64,000 nucleotides of DNA from Paenibacillus baekrokdamisoli (GTDB lineage Bacteria; Bacillota; Bacilli; Paenibacillales; Paenibacillaceae), in assembly GCF_003945345.1 (NCBI RefSeq), contig NZ_AP019308.1, positions 4,915,501-4,979,500 on the forward strand. The letters are read 5' to 3'. Numbering within the stretch: the first letter of the stretch is position 1; every line of letters begins with the position of its first letter. Position numbers and translations under genes: made by a program. The notes under the pieces are model-generated. The model worked only from the letters and a program-made list of their open reading frames with translations, ran no database searches and was not told the origin of the DNA. Below are positions 9,784 through 17,792 of the stretch, one piece after another.

Positions 9784-10202
9784 CTGAGTCCCGTTATTTA
9801 ACTTCCCAGGAAGTCATAGCCATTAACGTCGCAATGATACAGAGGTATAGCGTCGGGGAACATATTGGCGTAAAAAGCCCAGGTCTGCTCGAGTCTGCAG
9901 TATTTCGCTCACAATCATCAGCATTCGGTGAGGATGCCTACCCTTCTGTTTATGAAAAAGCCGCGGCTTTGTTTGAATCTCTCGGTCAAAACCATCCCTT
10001 TCAAAATGCAAATAAACGTACTGCTTTTACTGCTCTTGTAATTTTCTTACGGTATAATGGTTTGAGTTTTGTAATGGACACCAAGGCAGCGGAAGATTTC
10101 ACAGTAGATATGGTCAATCATATTTACACCTTTAACGAGTTGGTAAGCATTATTGGCCAACATTCCGTCAGTCATAATAAGTCAGACAAAAAGAGCACCT
10201 AG
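9780..10202 (+). CDS. doc: Doc-type toxin (death-on-curing, Fic fold)
   Basis: Type II toxin of 140 residues. The motif HPFQNANKRTAF (residues 72-83) is the Doc variant of the Fic motif (HxFxxANKRTA). Doc family proteins are known to phosphorylate elongation factor Tu and stop translation. The N-terminus (YLTSQEVIAIN) and the segment GLLESAVFRSQ also fit Doc. It overlaps the AbrB-type antitoxin by 4 bases. Classical P1 Doc pairs with Phd, so pairing with an AbrB/MazE-type antitoxin is a partner swap. The last codons and stop fall inside the first hairpin arm of repeat copy B, so the element may have set the present C-terminus. Confidence 0.88.
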   Translation: MTESRYLTSQEVIAINVAMIQRYSVGEHIGVKSPGLLESAVFRSQSSAFGEDAYPSVYEKAAALFESLGQNHPFQNANKRTAFTALVIFLRYNGLSFVMDTKAAEDFTVDMVNHIYTFNELVSIIGQHSVSHNKSDKKST

Positions 10203-10263
10203 CAAGGTGCTCTTTCTCATGAGTTGGTGGAGGTGAACCGTGGCTGTGTAAAACAACAATTCG
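10188..10263 (-). repeat. Composite tRNA-tail-like/terminator repeat, copy B
   Basis: On the minus strand: GAATTGTTGTTTTACACAGC, then CCACGGTTCACCTCCACCA, then a terminator stem AAGAGCACC / GGTGCTCTT with TTTTTG behind it. Same layout and orientation as copies A, D and E but with a different terminator stem. It lies between the doc stop codon and a beheaded Fic gene; the Fic reading frame begins right at its edge. Confidence 0.75.
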
Positions 10264-10264
10264 A

Positions 10265-10924
10265 TGGAAGTATGTCAGTTATCAGCCTCCAGCATTCAAC
10301 GACGCCTCAACTTATGCAAGCTTATTTAATTGGCTTTGTACTAGTGTCACAGGGTATATGAACCCCTATGAAACGTCAAATGTTAATTTTGAAAAGAAGG
10401 TTCATCCTCTAATCATTTCTGGGGTCACTCATCACTTAATAGGTTACATCCATCCTTTTCCTGATGGTAATGGAAGAACTGCCCGAGCATTTTCTACCTT
10501 GGTTGGTTTAATACACAATGACCTTGCCACGATTAAGGATGCATTTAGTGTAGAAGAATTCTTCGATAAAAGAATAGAGGATTATTATGATACGCTGATG
10601 GCTGCAACTCAAGGCAACCTAAAACCATTCATTGTTTTTTATCTTGAGTGCGTTAACGCATCGCTTACTAAGGTTCTCAAAGAGCTGCAGCGTTACGATA
10701 GAATAAAACATATTCGTGAACTACTGGGTAGAGGGCATGCAAAAACAATGTTTGAATTGATTTGTAGAATGGATGACGGAGAGAGATTTCATAGACAATT
10801 GTTTGATGATACTCTAGAAGCTTCACCCTCAAGTATTGCCAAAAATATTGCAAAACTAAGAGATCTAAGCGTCATCAAACCGGGAGACGGACGTGGAGAA
10901 TATATTGTTTGTATTGTGGATTAG
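10265..10924 (+). pseudogene. Fic-domain protein, N-terminally truncated
   Basis: The frame carries a canonical Fic motif HPFPDGNGRTAR, used by Fic proteins to transfer AMP or a related group to a target, and a C-terminal winged-helix-like region of about 100 residues. The first ATG (10358) would give 188 residues, but the same frame runs upstream without stop to about 10265 and still reads like a Fic protein (KYVSYQPPAFNDASTY), then meets repeat copy B. Full-length relatives have about 100 more N-terminal residues, where the inhibitory helix normally lies. I therefore read this as a gene whose 5' half was replaced at the repeat junction. Product uncertain; a shortened protein from 10358 is possible but has no clear ribosome site. 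Confidence 0.75.
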
Positions 10925-10960
10925 CCTATACGAATGATTAAAGACTATAACAGTATTAAA

Positions 10961-10999
10961 AAGCACTGTTCCTCTAAACATTTGGGGACACAGTGCTCT
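10961..10999 (-). terminator. Terminator of the feu operon (possibly also of the Fic remnant)
   Basis: Stem AAGCACTGT / ACAGTGCTCTT with a long loop. On the minus strand it is followed by TTTTT, so it fits termination of transcripts coming from feuC; on the plus strand the tail is weaker (CTTATTG). Confidence 0.6.
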
Positions 11000-11052
11000 T
11001 ATTGTTGGCTCTAAGCCATAACCAGTGATTGCCATCACGAAACAAAAGCGAA

Positions 11053-11170
11053 GCGGACGGAATCGTTCTGAAGAAGCGATAGCGTTCGCCTTTGTCTCCT
11101 TATTTCTACCCCTAAGGGATAGAATCAAGAAATAGGGAGACAACAGCGATCGTAAGAATGATCCGTCCGC
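11053..11170. repeat. Long imperfect palindrome between the Fic remnant and feuC
   Basis: A 118-base segment folds on itself. The outer arms are GCGGACGGAATCGTTCT (11053-11069) and AGAATGATCCGTCCGC (about 11155-11170). The inner arms are TTGTCTCCTTATTTCT and AGAAATAGGGAGACAA, each with one mismatch or gap. The tip is a short loop around CCCCTAAGGG. It is non-coding and just past the feuC stop; it looks like a dispersed cruciform-type repeat of the kind found in Paenibacillus genomes. Confidence 0.65.
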
Positions 11171-11189
11171 AAAGCGCGCTCTCAACGCA

Positions 11190-12185
11190 CTATGCTTCGA
11201 GTTTACCTGCTATCCTACCCCTAAGCAGCAAATAAACAAAATAGGGCGCACCGATTAGCGATGTAATAATGCCTACAGGGATTTCTATCGGGGGCATCAC
11301 AATACGTCCCACTGTATCGGCAAGAACAACTAAAACTGCCCCAAGCAAAGCTGAAGTCGGTAAGGTCAGACGGAAATCAGAGCCCACTAAAAGGCGTGCG
11401 AGATGAGGAATTACCAGACCGATAAAACCGATGTTGCCCGCAACTGCTACCGCGCTCCCAGCTAATGCGACCGAGATAATAATCATGAGCAGCCTCACTT
11501 GATTAATTCTTGAACCCAACCCCAGTACCATCTCTTCGCTTAATAAAAGTACATTTAACTGGCGGTAACTGAGCAGCGCCAATATTGTACCTATAACTGT
11601 CCAAGGCCACAATAGCCCCACATGTTCCCAAGTGCGTGCATATAAGCTGCCTTTGAGCCAAACGAGTGCTTGTGCCGCAGACGGCGCGTATTTGACAATA
11701 AATAACGTGATAAGGGCCTGCAAGCCGCTGCTTACAGCCACTCCGCATAGTGCAAGGCGGTCAGGTCTAATTCCTTTTTTGTAAGCTAATAAAAAAACAA
11801 GCAGACCTGCGCATATAGCTCCGCCAAACGCAAAGAATGGAAGCATGCTTTGTGAGAAACCAGGAATCGCTAGAATGAGGATGACCGTGGCTAATCCACC
11901 TCCGGCTGTTATCCCAATTACATCGGGCGCGGCAAGCGGGTTTCTTGTAACACCTTGCAGCATCGCTCCAGCTATCGCCATATTAATACCAATACATATT
12001 GCAATAATCAAGCGGGGCAGCCGATAGTCAAAAATAATACCATCACGCTGAGTAATCTCTTCCAATAACTGAGCAAAGGGAATGTTTACTGCCCCAAGAC
12101 GCAAACTGAGCACGATAGCAATCAACAGGAGCAGACATCCGATAAGTATAGTCCATCTAAACCGACGAATATTCAGTTCATTCAT
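11190..12185 (-). CDS. feuC: Iron-siderophore ABC transporter permease (FecCD family), FeuC-like
   Basis: Membrane subunit of a ferric-siderophore importer, 331 residues, with about nine to ten hydrophobic segments. Family motifs seen are YRLPRLI near residue 55, GAMLQGVTRNPLAAPDVIG and the C-terminal ATPase-contact region IGFIGLVIPHLARLLVG. Its start codon directly abuts the stop of feuB, so the pair is translationally coupled and forms the heterodimeric channel. The FeuC assignment rests on gene order (btr-feuA-feuB-feuC, as in Bacillus subtilis). The ATPase gene is absent here; B. subtilis uses the separate YusV for this system. A palindrome and terminator follow. Confidence 0.9.
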   Translation of the reverse strand: MNELNIRRFRWTILIGCLLLLIAIVLSLRLGAVNIPFAQLLEEITQRDGIIFDYRLPRLIIAICIGINMAIAGAMLQGVTRNPLAAPDVIGITAGGGLATVILILAIPGFSQSMLPFFAFGGAICAGLLVFLLAYKKGIRPDRLALCGVAVSSGLQALITLFIVKYAPSAAQALVWLKGSLYARTWEHVGLLWPWTVIGTILALLSYRQLNVLLLSEEMVLGLGSRINQVRLLMIIISVALAGSAVAVAGNIGFIGLVIPHLARLLVGSDFRLTLPTSALLGAVLVVLADTVGRIVMPPIEIPVGIITSLIGAPYFVYLLLRGRIAGKLEA

Positions 12186-13205
12186 CTAACCGTCCCCCAT
12201 TTTTCGCCGCATCAGATAAAGAAAGAATGGGGTTCCCAGAAGAGCTGTAATAATACCAACGGGAATATCCGATGGGTACAAGAGCCATTGTCCGCTTATA
12301 TCAGCAGCAAGAAGCAGATTCGCCCCTGCTAATGCTGATAAAGGAAACACAATACGATAGTCCGTTCCAACCAACGACCTCATCATATGCGGAACCATTA
12401 ATCCTACGAATCCGATCGGTCCTGCTAGAGCAACCGCTCCGCCGACAATGAAAATAAGAATGAAAAAGGCGAATCTGCGGAGCCTCACCACATTTTGCCC
12501 TAATCCCATAGCAATTTCTTCACCTAGAGAAAAGATATTAAACGATCCTGCAAAGAATAAGATAAGCAGCGTACCCGGAACGACACAGAGTAGACTTAGC
12601 TTCACATCCATCCAATTCGCTCCTGACAGCTTCCCCGCCATCCAGTAGAGGATATCTGATAAATTATCCTCCTGGAGAATCAGCAATCCTGTCGTTAAAG
12701 AGCCCATGAATAAAGCGATAGAAACACCCGCCAGCAGCAGACGTGTTCCCGTAAAAGCTCCACGCTGAGACAGTATTAAGACAAGGCTTCCTCCAACTGC
12801 GGCACCAACAAAGCCAGCAATGAGAATGGTGACCGTTACACCCTTCAGTCCGAACAAAACCAAGGATAAAACAACAAAAAAGCATGCCCCTTGATTAATG
12901 CCAATGATCTCCGGATCAGATAGCGGATTCCTTGTAATACCTTGCAGCAGACATCCTGCTACAGCTAGTCCAGCACCGAGAATAATAGCCAGCACAACTC
13001 GCGGAAGCCTAACTTCCCAGACCTTATAAGATAATAAATTCGACTCATCCAAGTTCCACAAGTCCGAGAAATTGCTCCAGTTTAGTCCTTTCACACCAGA
13101 AAATGTACCCACACTTCCTAAAATAATGACGAGTATAAGCATTCCTACGAACAGATAGGGAGCAGACTTGGTCTGCCCCCGCATGCCCGATTGCAGTTGA
13201 TTCAC
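12186..13205 (-). CDS. feuB: Iron-siderophore ABC transporter permease (FecCD family), FeuB-like
   Basis: Inner-membrane permease of 339 residues. Motifs: VRLPRVVLAIILGAGLAVAG, LLQGITRNPLSDPEIIG and IGFVGLMVPHMMRSLVG, all typical of FecCD permeases. GTG start at 13205 with GGAGG 7 bases upstream. It follows feuA by only 4 bases and touches feuC, so all three are one operon. Works with the lipoprotein FeuA and an unlinked ATPase to import an iron-catecholate siderophore. Confidence 0.9.
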   Translation of the reverse strand: MNQLQSGMRGQTKSAPYLFVGMLILVIILGSVGTFSGVKGLNWSNFSDLWNLDESNLLSYKVWEVRLPRVVLAIILGAGLAVAGCLLQGITRNPLSDPEIIGINQGACFFVVLSLVLFGLKGVTVTILIAGFVGAAVGGSLVLILSQRGAFTGTRLLLAGVSIALFMGSLTTGLLILQEDNLSDILYWMAGKLSGANWMDVKLSLLCVVPGTLLILFFAGSFNIFSLGEEIAMGLGQNVVRLRRFAFFILIFIVGGAVALAGPIGFVGLMVPHMMRSLVGTDYRIVFPLSALAGANLLLAADISGQWLLYPSDIPVGIITALLGTPFFLYLMRRKMGDG

Positions 13206-13209
13206 CGCT

Positions 13210-14220
13210 CTACCTCCGGGGTATATTATTATTACCGCCTGCCATTGTTTTCAAAGCTTGGTCAATAATGAGCTCTGCCGCACGTGGTCCGCGACCTTTA
13301 GACCAGAGATCCCGGCTCACTGTAATCGCCTTGTTCTCTTTAACAGCCTGCAAATTTTTATAAATCGGATTGTTCAGCCATTTCTCAGGCTCTCCATAAA
13401 GAAACAGATATTCAGGGTTATACTCACCTAGTCGCTCCAAACTAAGCTTGGCGATATCGGTCTTGCTTTCAGCAGCTGTATTATCCTTTGAACCATCAAA
13501 TAAATAATTAACGCCAATCCCGCTAAGCAATGAACCGACGAAAGAGCTTTTAAGCCAGACGGTCGAATCATCTTCAAAGGCACCAACAACCAAAGCACTC
13601 GGAGCTGTCTTCATCTTTTCCTTGCCTTCCTTAATCTTCGCCTCAATGGTTTGAATGACCTTATCCCCTTGTTCCTTTTTACCAACAACATCGGCAAGAA
13701 GACCCAAGTTCGCAAGTACCATTTCGTAGTTATTGTCGTCAAAAGCAATGGTAGGTGCAATATCCGAAAGCTGATCCTTGATCATTTCGTGGCGATCCGG
13801 GTTCGCTAGGATGAGATCAGGTTTAACAGACTTGAGCACCTCCAGGTTCGGCTGCTTGGCTTGTCCTACATTCGTAATACCTTCTCCATTCACTTGATCC
13901 TTGAGATAATCAGGAAACCCCGACTCCCCTATTCCTACTGTGGCAATTGGCTTTATATCAAGAACACTTAGCATATCGATAAATGCATAGTCTAGCGCAA
14001 CAATTTTTATAGGTGTTCCCTTAATTGTTGTTTCACCCCATACATGCTTGATTGTCTTCACTTGTGAAGAAGTTCCTGCATCTACAGCCGCTGGTGTCTC
14101 TCCATTCGAACTTCCTGCATTCGGACTGGCATTTTCTTTATTATTAGCACCACAACCAGCCAATAATAAAAGACCTGCAATCAACAAAATGGATATCACT
14201 GATGTTTTTACACGAAACAT
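13210..14220 (-). CDS. feuA: Iron-siderophore-binding lipoprotein, FeuA-like
   Basis: Extracellular binding protein, 336 residues. The signal peptide ends in a lipobox LLAGC with the lipidated Cys at 23, followed by a Ser/Asn-rich linker and a class III (helix-backbone) periplasmic-binding fold. ATG at 14220 with AGGAGGAG upstream. First gene of the feuABC operon, preceded by a Fur box, and directly downstream of btr on the same strand. By B. subtilis precedent the ligand would be ferric bacillibactin/enterobactin-type catecholates; whether this organism makes or pirates the siderophore cannot be told from the window. Confidence 0.9.
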   Translation of the reverse strand: MFRVKTSVISILLIAGLLLLAGCGANNKENASPNAGSSNGETPAAVDAGTSSQVKTIKHVWGETTIKGTPIKIVALDYAFIDMLSVLDIKPIATVGIGESGFPDYLKDQVNGEGITNVGQAKQPNLEVLKSVKPDLILANPDRHEMIKDQLSDIAPTIAFDDNNYEMVLANLGLLADVVGKKEQGDKVIQTIEAKIKEGKEKMKTAPSALVVGAFEDDSTVWLKSSFVGSLLSGIGVNYLFDGSKDNTAAESKTDIAKLSLERLGEYNPEYLFLYGEPEKWLNNPIYKNLQAVKENKAITVSRDLWSKGRGPRAAELIIDQALKTMAGGNNNIPRR

Positions 14221-14272
14221 GGTTTGGACTCCTCCTGAAAGCTTCTCTGTTATTCACGCTCGCAATTAAGAT

Positions 14273-14287
14273 TGAAAATCATTCTCA
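14273..14287. promoter_or_regulatory. Fur box upstream of feuA
   Basis: TGAAAATCATTCTCA matches the 7-1-7 Fur consensus TGATAATNATTATCA at all but two symmetric positions. It lies about 53 bases upstream of the feuA start, between btr and feuA, the expected place for iron repression. Confidence 0.75.
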
Positions 14288-14366
14288 ATTACCCGACTAA
14301 CAGATTATATACGATCCCTTTCAAATAAACCATGAAGTATCTTGTTCCGTTTTTTGAAGCTTTTTG

Positions 14367-15980
14367 TTATTCGAACGCTTTATTGGTAGGAGCGAGCAAG
14401 CTGATGATATGATCAATCATCAGTTCATGACTTAGAGCTGAATAGTCGATCCAAGGATATGTATCAATTTGATGCCACTGAAAGCTGCGAACAGCCTTTA
14501 AGCCCTTCCATTCCGAGCTTGATTGTACCTGCTGCCATAGCTTCTGATCCTTTTTTGGGGATGAACACATAATAAAGATAAAGTCAGCCTCGTACTTAGG
14601 CAGCTCTTCGGGTAAAATGGTCTTCCTCCACTTAATTTCCTTCACTTCCTGTGGGGGAGTTATTTGAAGATCTTGATATAATACGCAGCCTATATTGCGA
14701 TCCATGCCGTAAACCCTTAACTTACCCCCTACAATTCTCAGGATAAGCACTGTTTTCTCGCCGATCTGCGCCCTTATGCTTGCTTTGGCTTGCATCGCCT
14801 TCTTGTCGTAGCGGTACAGCCAGCCTTTGGCTTCCTTATGCTTGCCAATAATATTCGCAATCTGCAGAAATCGCTGGCGCCAATCCAGCTCCCAATAGGA
14901 AATGACAACCGTCGGGGCAATTAAGGATAAGTCTTTGTTCCTCTCCCCCCATTCACGATCACTAACAATAATGTCAGGCTCGAAACGAATTAGATCGTCT
15001 AGGCTATTCACAGAATCATAGGTCACAATGATGCGTGAATCCTTCAATTGATCCTTAAGATGAAAGTTCTCCCAGTCCGATATTCGGACAGATACATGAG
15101 GCGTCACCCCAAGGGCCAGCAGATCCCCATTAAAGGTATGCCGCATAATGGCGATTTTTTTGCGACTTATTTTCAAATAATTAGCTGGAGGATGACCCGT
15201 TTCTTTCTTGAACATTCGGCTAAAGTAGGATTCCTCTTTGTATCCAACTGCTTGTGCAATATCTTGAAAAGAACGGTTAGAGAGCACGAGCAATTCCTTG
15301 GCACGTTCAATTCTCAGCCTAGTGATGTAGGCTGTCGGGCTAACACCCTTAATCTTCTTGAACAAGCGAGAATAGTAACTGGGGCTAAACCCTGCCATCT
15401 CAGCCAAAAACTCTAGCGAAATCATTTTCATATAATCAGTCTTCAAATAGTTAAATGTACGTTCCATTCCTTTTACCACATCGTGCTTTTGCTCCAAAAT
15501 CTCCTTCATGATCATATAGATAAATTCCATGAACAAGCTAGTTTGCCGATATTGCCGCAGATCGTCCTGTTCTCTAGCACTCTCATACAATTGTTCGAAC
15601 AAACGGAGCACCTGTGAATGATTGTCGATATAAACCTCTCCCTCAATGGGAAAAGCAATTCCTTCTTCTTTATACAACTGCCACTTTCCGTTCGTTTGAT
15701 ATCGGCTCTTATAGGAATAGGATATCTTATAAAACTCCATTGGTTCTAGCGCATTCGACGTAACCTGAACTTTTTTCCCTTTCTGGAGAAAGAACGTTTT
15801 TCCAGCCTCAACAAGGTGGACTTCACCATTAATCTCTATGCTGCCCTTACCCTTGCTGACGAATATAATCTGATAGGTGGATACAAAATGCGAGTCCAGC
15901 TGCGTTTGGTCCGCACAAAGAGTATGCTCCACATGATAGATATGATAAATCATCTCATTTAACTGTTTAACTATTGTCAT
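14367..15980 (-). CDS. btr: Btr-like regulator: AraC HTH fused to a siderophore-binding domain
   Basis: Cytoplasmic one-component iron-siderophore sensor, 537 residues (B. subtilis Btr/YbbB is about 530). Residues 1-150 form an AraC-type cupin-like N-terminal part, about 165-268 carry two AraC helix-turn-helix motifs (LEFLAEMAGFSPSYYSRLFK and the second DIAQAVGYKEESYFSRMFKK), and about 275-530 are a class III binding-protein fold like FeuA but without signal peptide. Known Btr binds the iron-siderophore and activates feuABC. Its position just upstream of feuA on the same strand matches B. subtilis. GGAGG 9 bases before ATG 15980. Confidence 0.9.
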   Translation of the reverse strand: MTIVKQLNEMIYHIYHVEHTLCADQTQLDSHFVSTYQIIFVSKGKGSIEINGEVHLVEAGKTFFLQKGKKVQVTSNALEPMEFYKISYSYKSRYQTNGKWQLYKEEGIAFPIEGEVYIDNHSQVLRLFEQLYESAREQDDLRQYRQTSLFMEFIYMIMKEILEQKHDVVKGMERTFNYLKTDYMKMISLEFLAEMAGFSPSYYSRLFKKIKGVSPTAYITRLRIERAKELLVLSNRSFQDIAQAVGYKEESYFSRMFKKETGHPPANYLKISRKKIAIMRHTFNGDLLALGVTPHVSVRISDWENFHLKDQLKDSRIIVTYDSVNSLDDLIRFEPDIIVSDREWGERNKDLSLIAPTVVISYWELDWRQRFLQIANIIGKHKEAKGWLYRYDKKAMQAKASIRAQIGEKTVLILRIVGGKLRVYGMDRNIGCVLYQDLQITPPQEVKEIKWRKTILPEELPKYEADFIFIMCSSPKKDQKLWQQVQSSSEWKGLKAVRSFQWHQIDTYPWIDYSALSHELMIDHIISLLAPTNKAFE

Positions 15981-16121
15981 TTCCTAATCCTCCGCAGGCC
16001 GTTCAATTATCGATGGTGTTCCTGAGTATTATTATAACCATTCCCTGTGCCGATTTCTTATTGGAATCCATTGTATCCAATCAAAGTCTTACTGGGCTTG
16101 AGCTTTTGTGGCATGAAAAAA

Positions 16122-16185
16122 GAGTTCCTACCCCATCTCGAAGTGTTTAGTATCGCTACTTCACACGCAGAGATGGTTGGAACTC
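16122..16185 (-). terminator. Terminator of the fucose/rhamnose operon
   Basis: A long hairpin with arms GAGTTCC..CCATCTC (16122 onward) and GAGATGG..GGAACTC (to 16185) and an inner GAAGT/ACTTC stem. On the minus strand it ends in TTTTTT. It lies just after the rhamnulokinase stop. The rest of 15981-16241 shows no gene. Confidence 0.8.
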
Positions 16186-16241
16186 CAAAGGGAAACTGAA
16201 TCATCCACCTATCTTGCCCACGGTTTCTGGGGATTATCTCG

Positions 16242-17720
16242 TCATCTTTCTGCTAGTTTTTTGTATCTCTCATATTTACTTCCCCACTCTTCCTTGCTTT
16301 GCGGTTCGTACGTAAGCGGCGAGAACGAATTTTTCACAACTTGCCTAAGTTCATTCAAATTCAATATTTCACCGTGCGCCATCGCCTGAACCAGCAGATT
16401 GCCCATCACTGTCGCCTCCACCGGCCCGGCTACGACCGGTTTTCCTACAGCATTCGCGGTCAGTTGGCAAAGCAAGTGATTATTGACACCACCGCCCAAC
16501 ATATGGATGATCTCTATTTTGTTCGGGAGCAGCAGTTCCAGTTCTTCTATGGTTTTCCTGTATTTTAGAGCCATGCTTTCAACCACGCAGCGAATGATTT
16601 CCGCCTTGCTTTGTGGAATCGGCTGATTGGTTCTTTGACAAAAAAGGCGGATGGCGTCGGGCATATGGCTCGGAAGAAGAAACAGATTATCGTCGGGATC
16701 GATATAACAATTCGAATTGGATATCGTACGAGCGAGATTCTGCATGGACTGATAACTCAAAGGCTCCCCCTCGTTCGCCCATTGCTTTCTGCACTCCTGC
16801 AGCAGCCAAAGCCCCATTATATTTTTAAGCACTCTGGTTTTGTTGTCCAAGCTCCCCTCGTTCGTAAATGAAAGCCTTTGGCTTAAAGGACTGTTGATCT
16901 GTTTACCGTTTTCAATGCCTACGATGGACCACGTACCGCAGCTGATATACGCATAGCGGCTGAACGATACGGGAATAGCTGCGACGGCCGATGCGGAGTC
17001 GTGTGAAGCTGTCAATACAACAGAAACCGGCCGCACATTTATTTCCGCACTTACCTTGTCTTGTAAAGGGGCCAGCACTGTCCCGGGCTGCCTGATTTCG
17101 GCGAAAAGGGACTCCGGAAAAGCAAGCCTATCAAGAACCTCCCTGGACCAATCGCCAGTAGTTGCATCCAGCATCCCGCTCGTACTCGCCACGGTATACT
17201 CCGTCGCCTTCTCTCCGGTCAAAAAATAATTGATCAAGTCCGGCATGAACAACATGCCGGACGCCTGCTTAAAGAGGGCCGCCTCCTGCGATTTGGTTGC
17301 ATACAGCTGGAAGATCGTATTATACTGCCAAGGATAGTTACCGGTCATCCGATATAGCTCGTCTTTGGGAAGAAATTGGTAGACTTCTTCCGGGATATTC
17401 TCCGTTCTGGGGTCCCGATAATGGTGGGGATTTCCAAGCAGCCGTCCTCCCCAGTCTATAAAGCCGACATCGACTCCCCATGTGTCGATCGCCAGGGAAG
17501 ATATTTCTGGGCCGCTGTACAGCCCCGCCTTCCCGATGCTTTGCTTGACCTCATGAAACAATCGCAAAAAGTCCCATAAAAAACAATTTCCAAGACTTAC
17601 GGGCTCGTTCGAAAATCGATAAACCTCGTTCATCGTTAATCTCGATCCGTCAAATGCCCCCAACATCGCCCTGCCACCGCTAGCCCCAAGATCCAAAGCC
17701 AGCATATTCAAGCTGCTCAC
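16242..17720 (-). CDS. rhaB: Rhamnulokinase (FGGY family)
   Basis: Phosphorylates L-rhamnulose, and in some organisms L-fuculose, at C1 with ATP in the cytoplasm. 492 residues; the N-terminal phosphate-binding strand MLALDLGASGGRAMLG, the segment AIDTWGVDVGFIDWGG and HDSASAVAAIP match rhamnulokinases, and HMLGGGVNNHLLCQLTANA is the C-terminal FGGY signature. GTG start with GGAGG upstream. Last gene of a three-gene operon after L-fucose isomerase, 72 bases downstream. Because the upstream isomerase is of the FucI type, the kinase may in practice phosphorylate L-fuculose. No aldolase follows. Confidence 0.92.
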   Translation of the reverse strand: MSSLNMLALDLGASGGRAMLGAFDGSRLTMNEVYRFSNEPVSLGNCFLWDFLRLFHEVKQSIGKAGLYSGPEISSLAIDTWGVDVGFIDWGGRLLGNPHHYRDPRTENIPEEVYQFLPKDELYRMTGNYPWQYNTIFQLYATKSQEAALFKQASGMLFMPDLINYFLTGEKATEYTVASTSGMLDATTGDWSREVLDRLAFPESLFAEIRQPGTVLAPLQDKVSAEINVRPVSVVLTASHDSASAVAAIPVSFSRYAYISCGTWSIVGIENGKQINSPLSQRLSFTNEGSLDNKTRVLKNIMGLWLLQECRKQWANEGEPLSYQSMQNLARTISNSNCYIDPDDNLFLLPSHMPDAIRLFCQRTNQPIPQSKAEIIRCVVESMALKYRKTIEELELLLPNKIEIIHMLGGGVNNHLLCQLTANAVGKPVVAGPVEATVMGNLLVQAMAHGEILNLNELRQVVKNSFSPLTYEPQSKEEWGSKYERYKKLAER

Positions 17721-17792
17721 AGTCGGTATACCTCCTATAATGACACGGTTATCGGGTCTGTTCCTTACGCTCGTCCTGTAAGACCTATCTAC

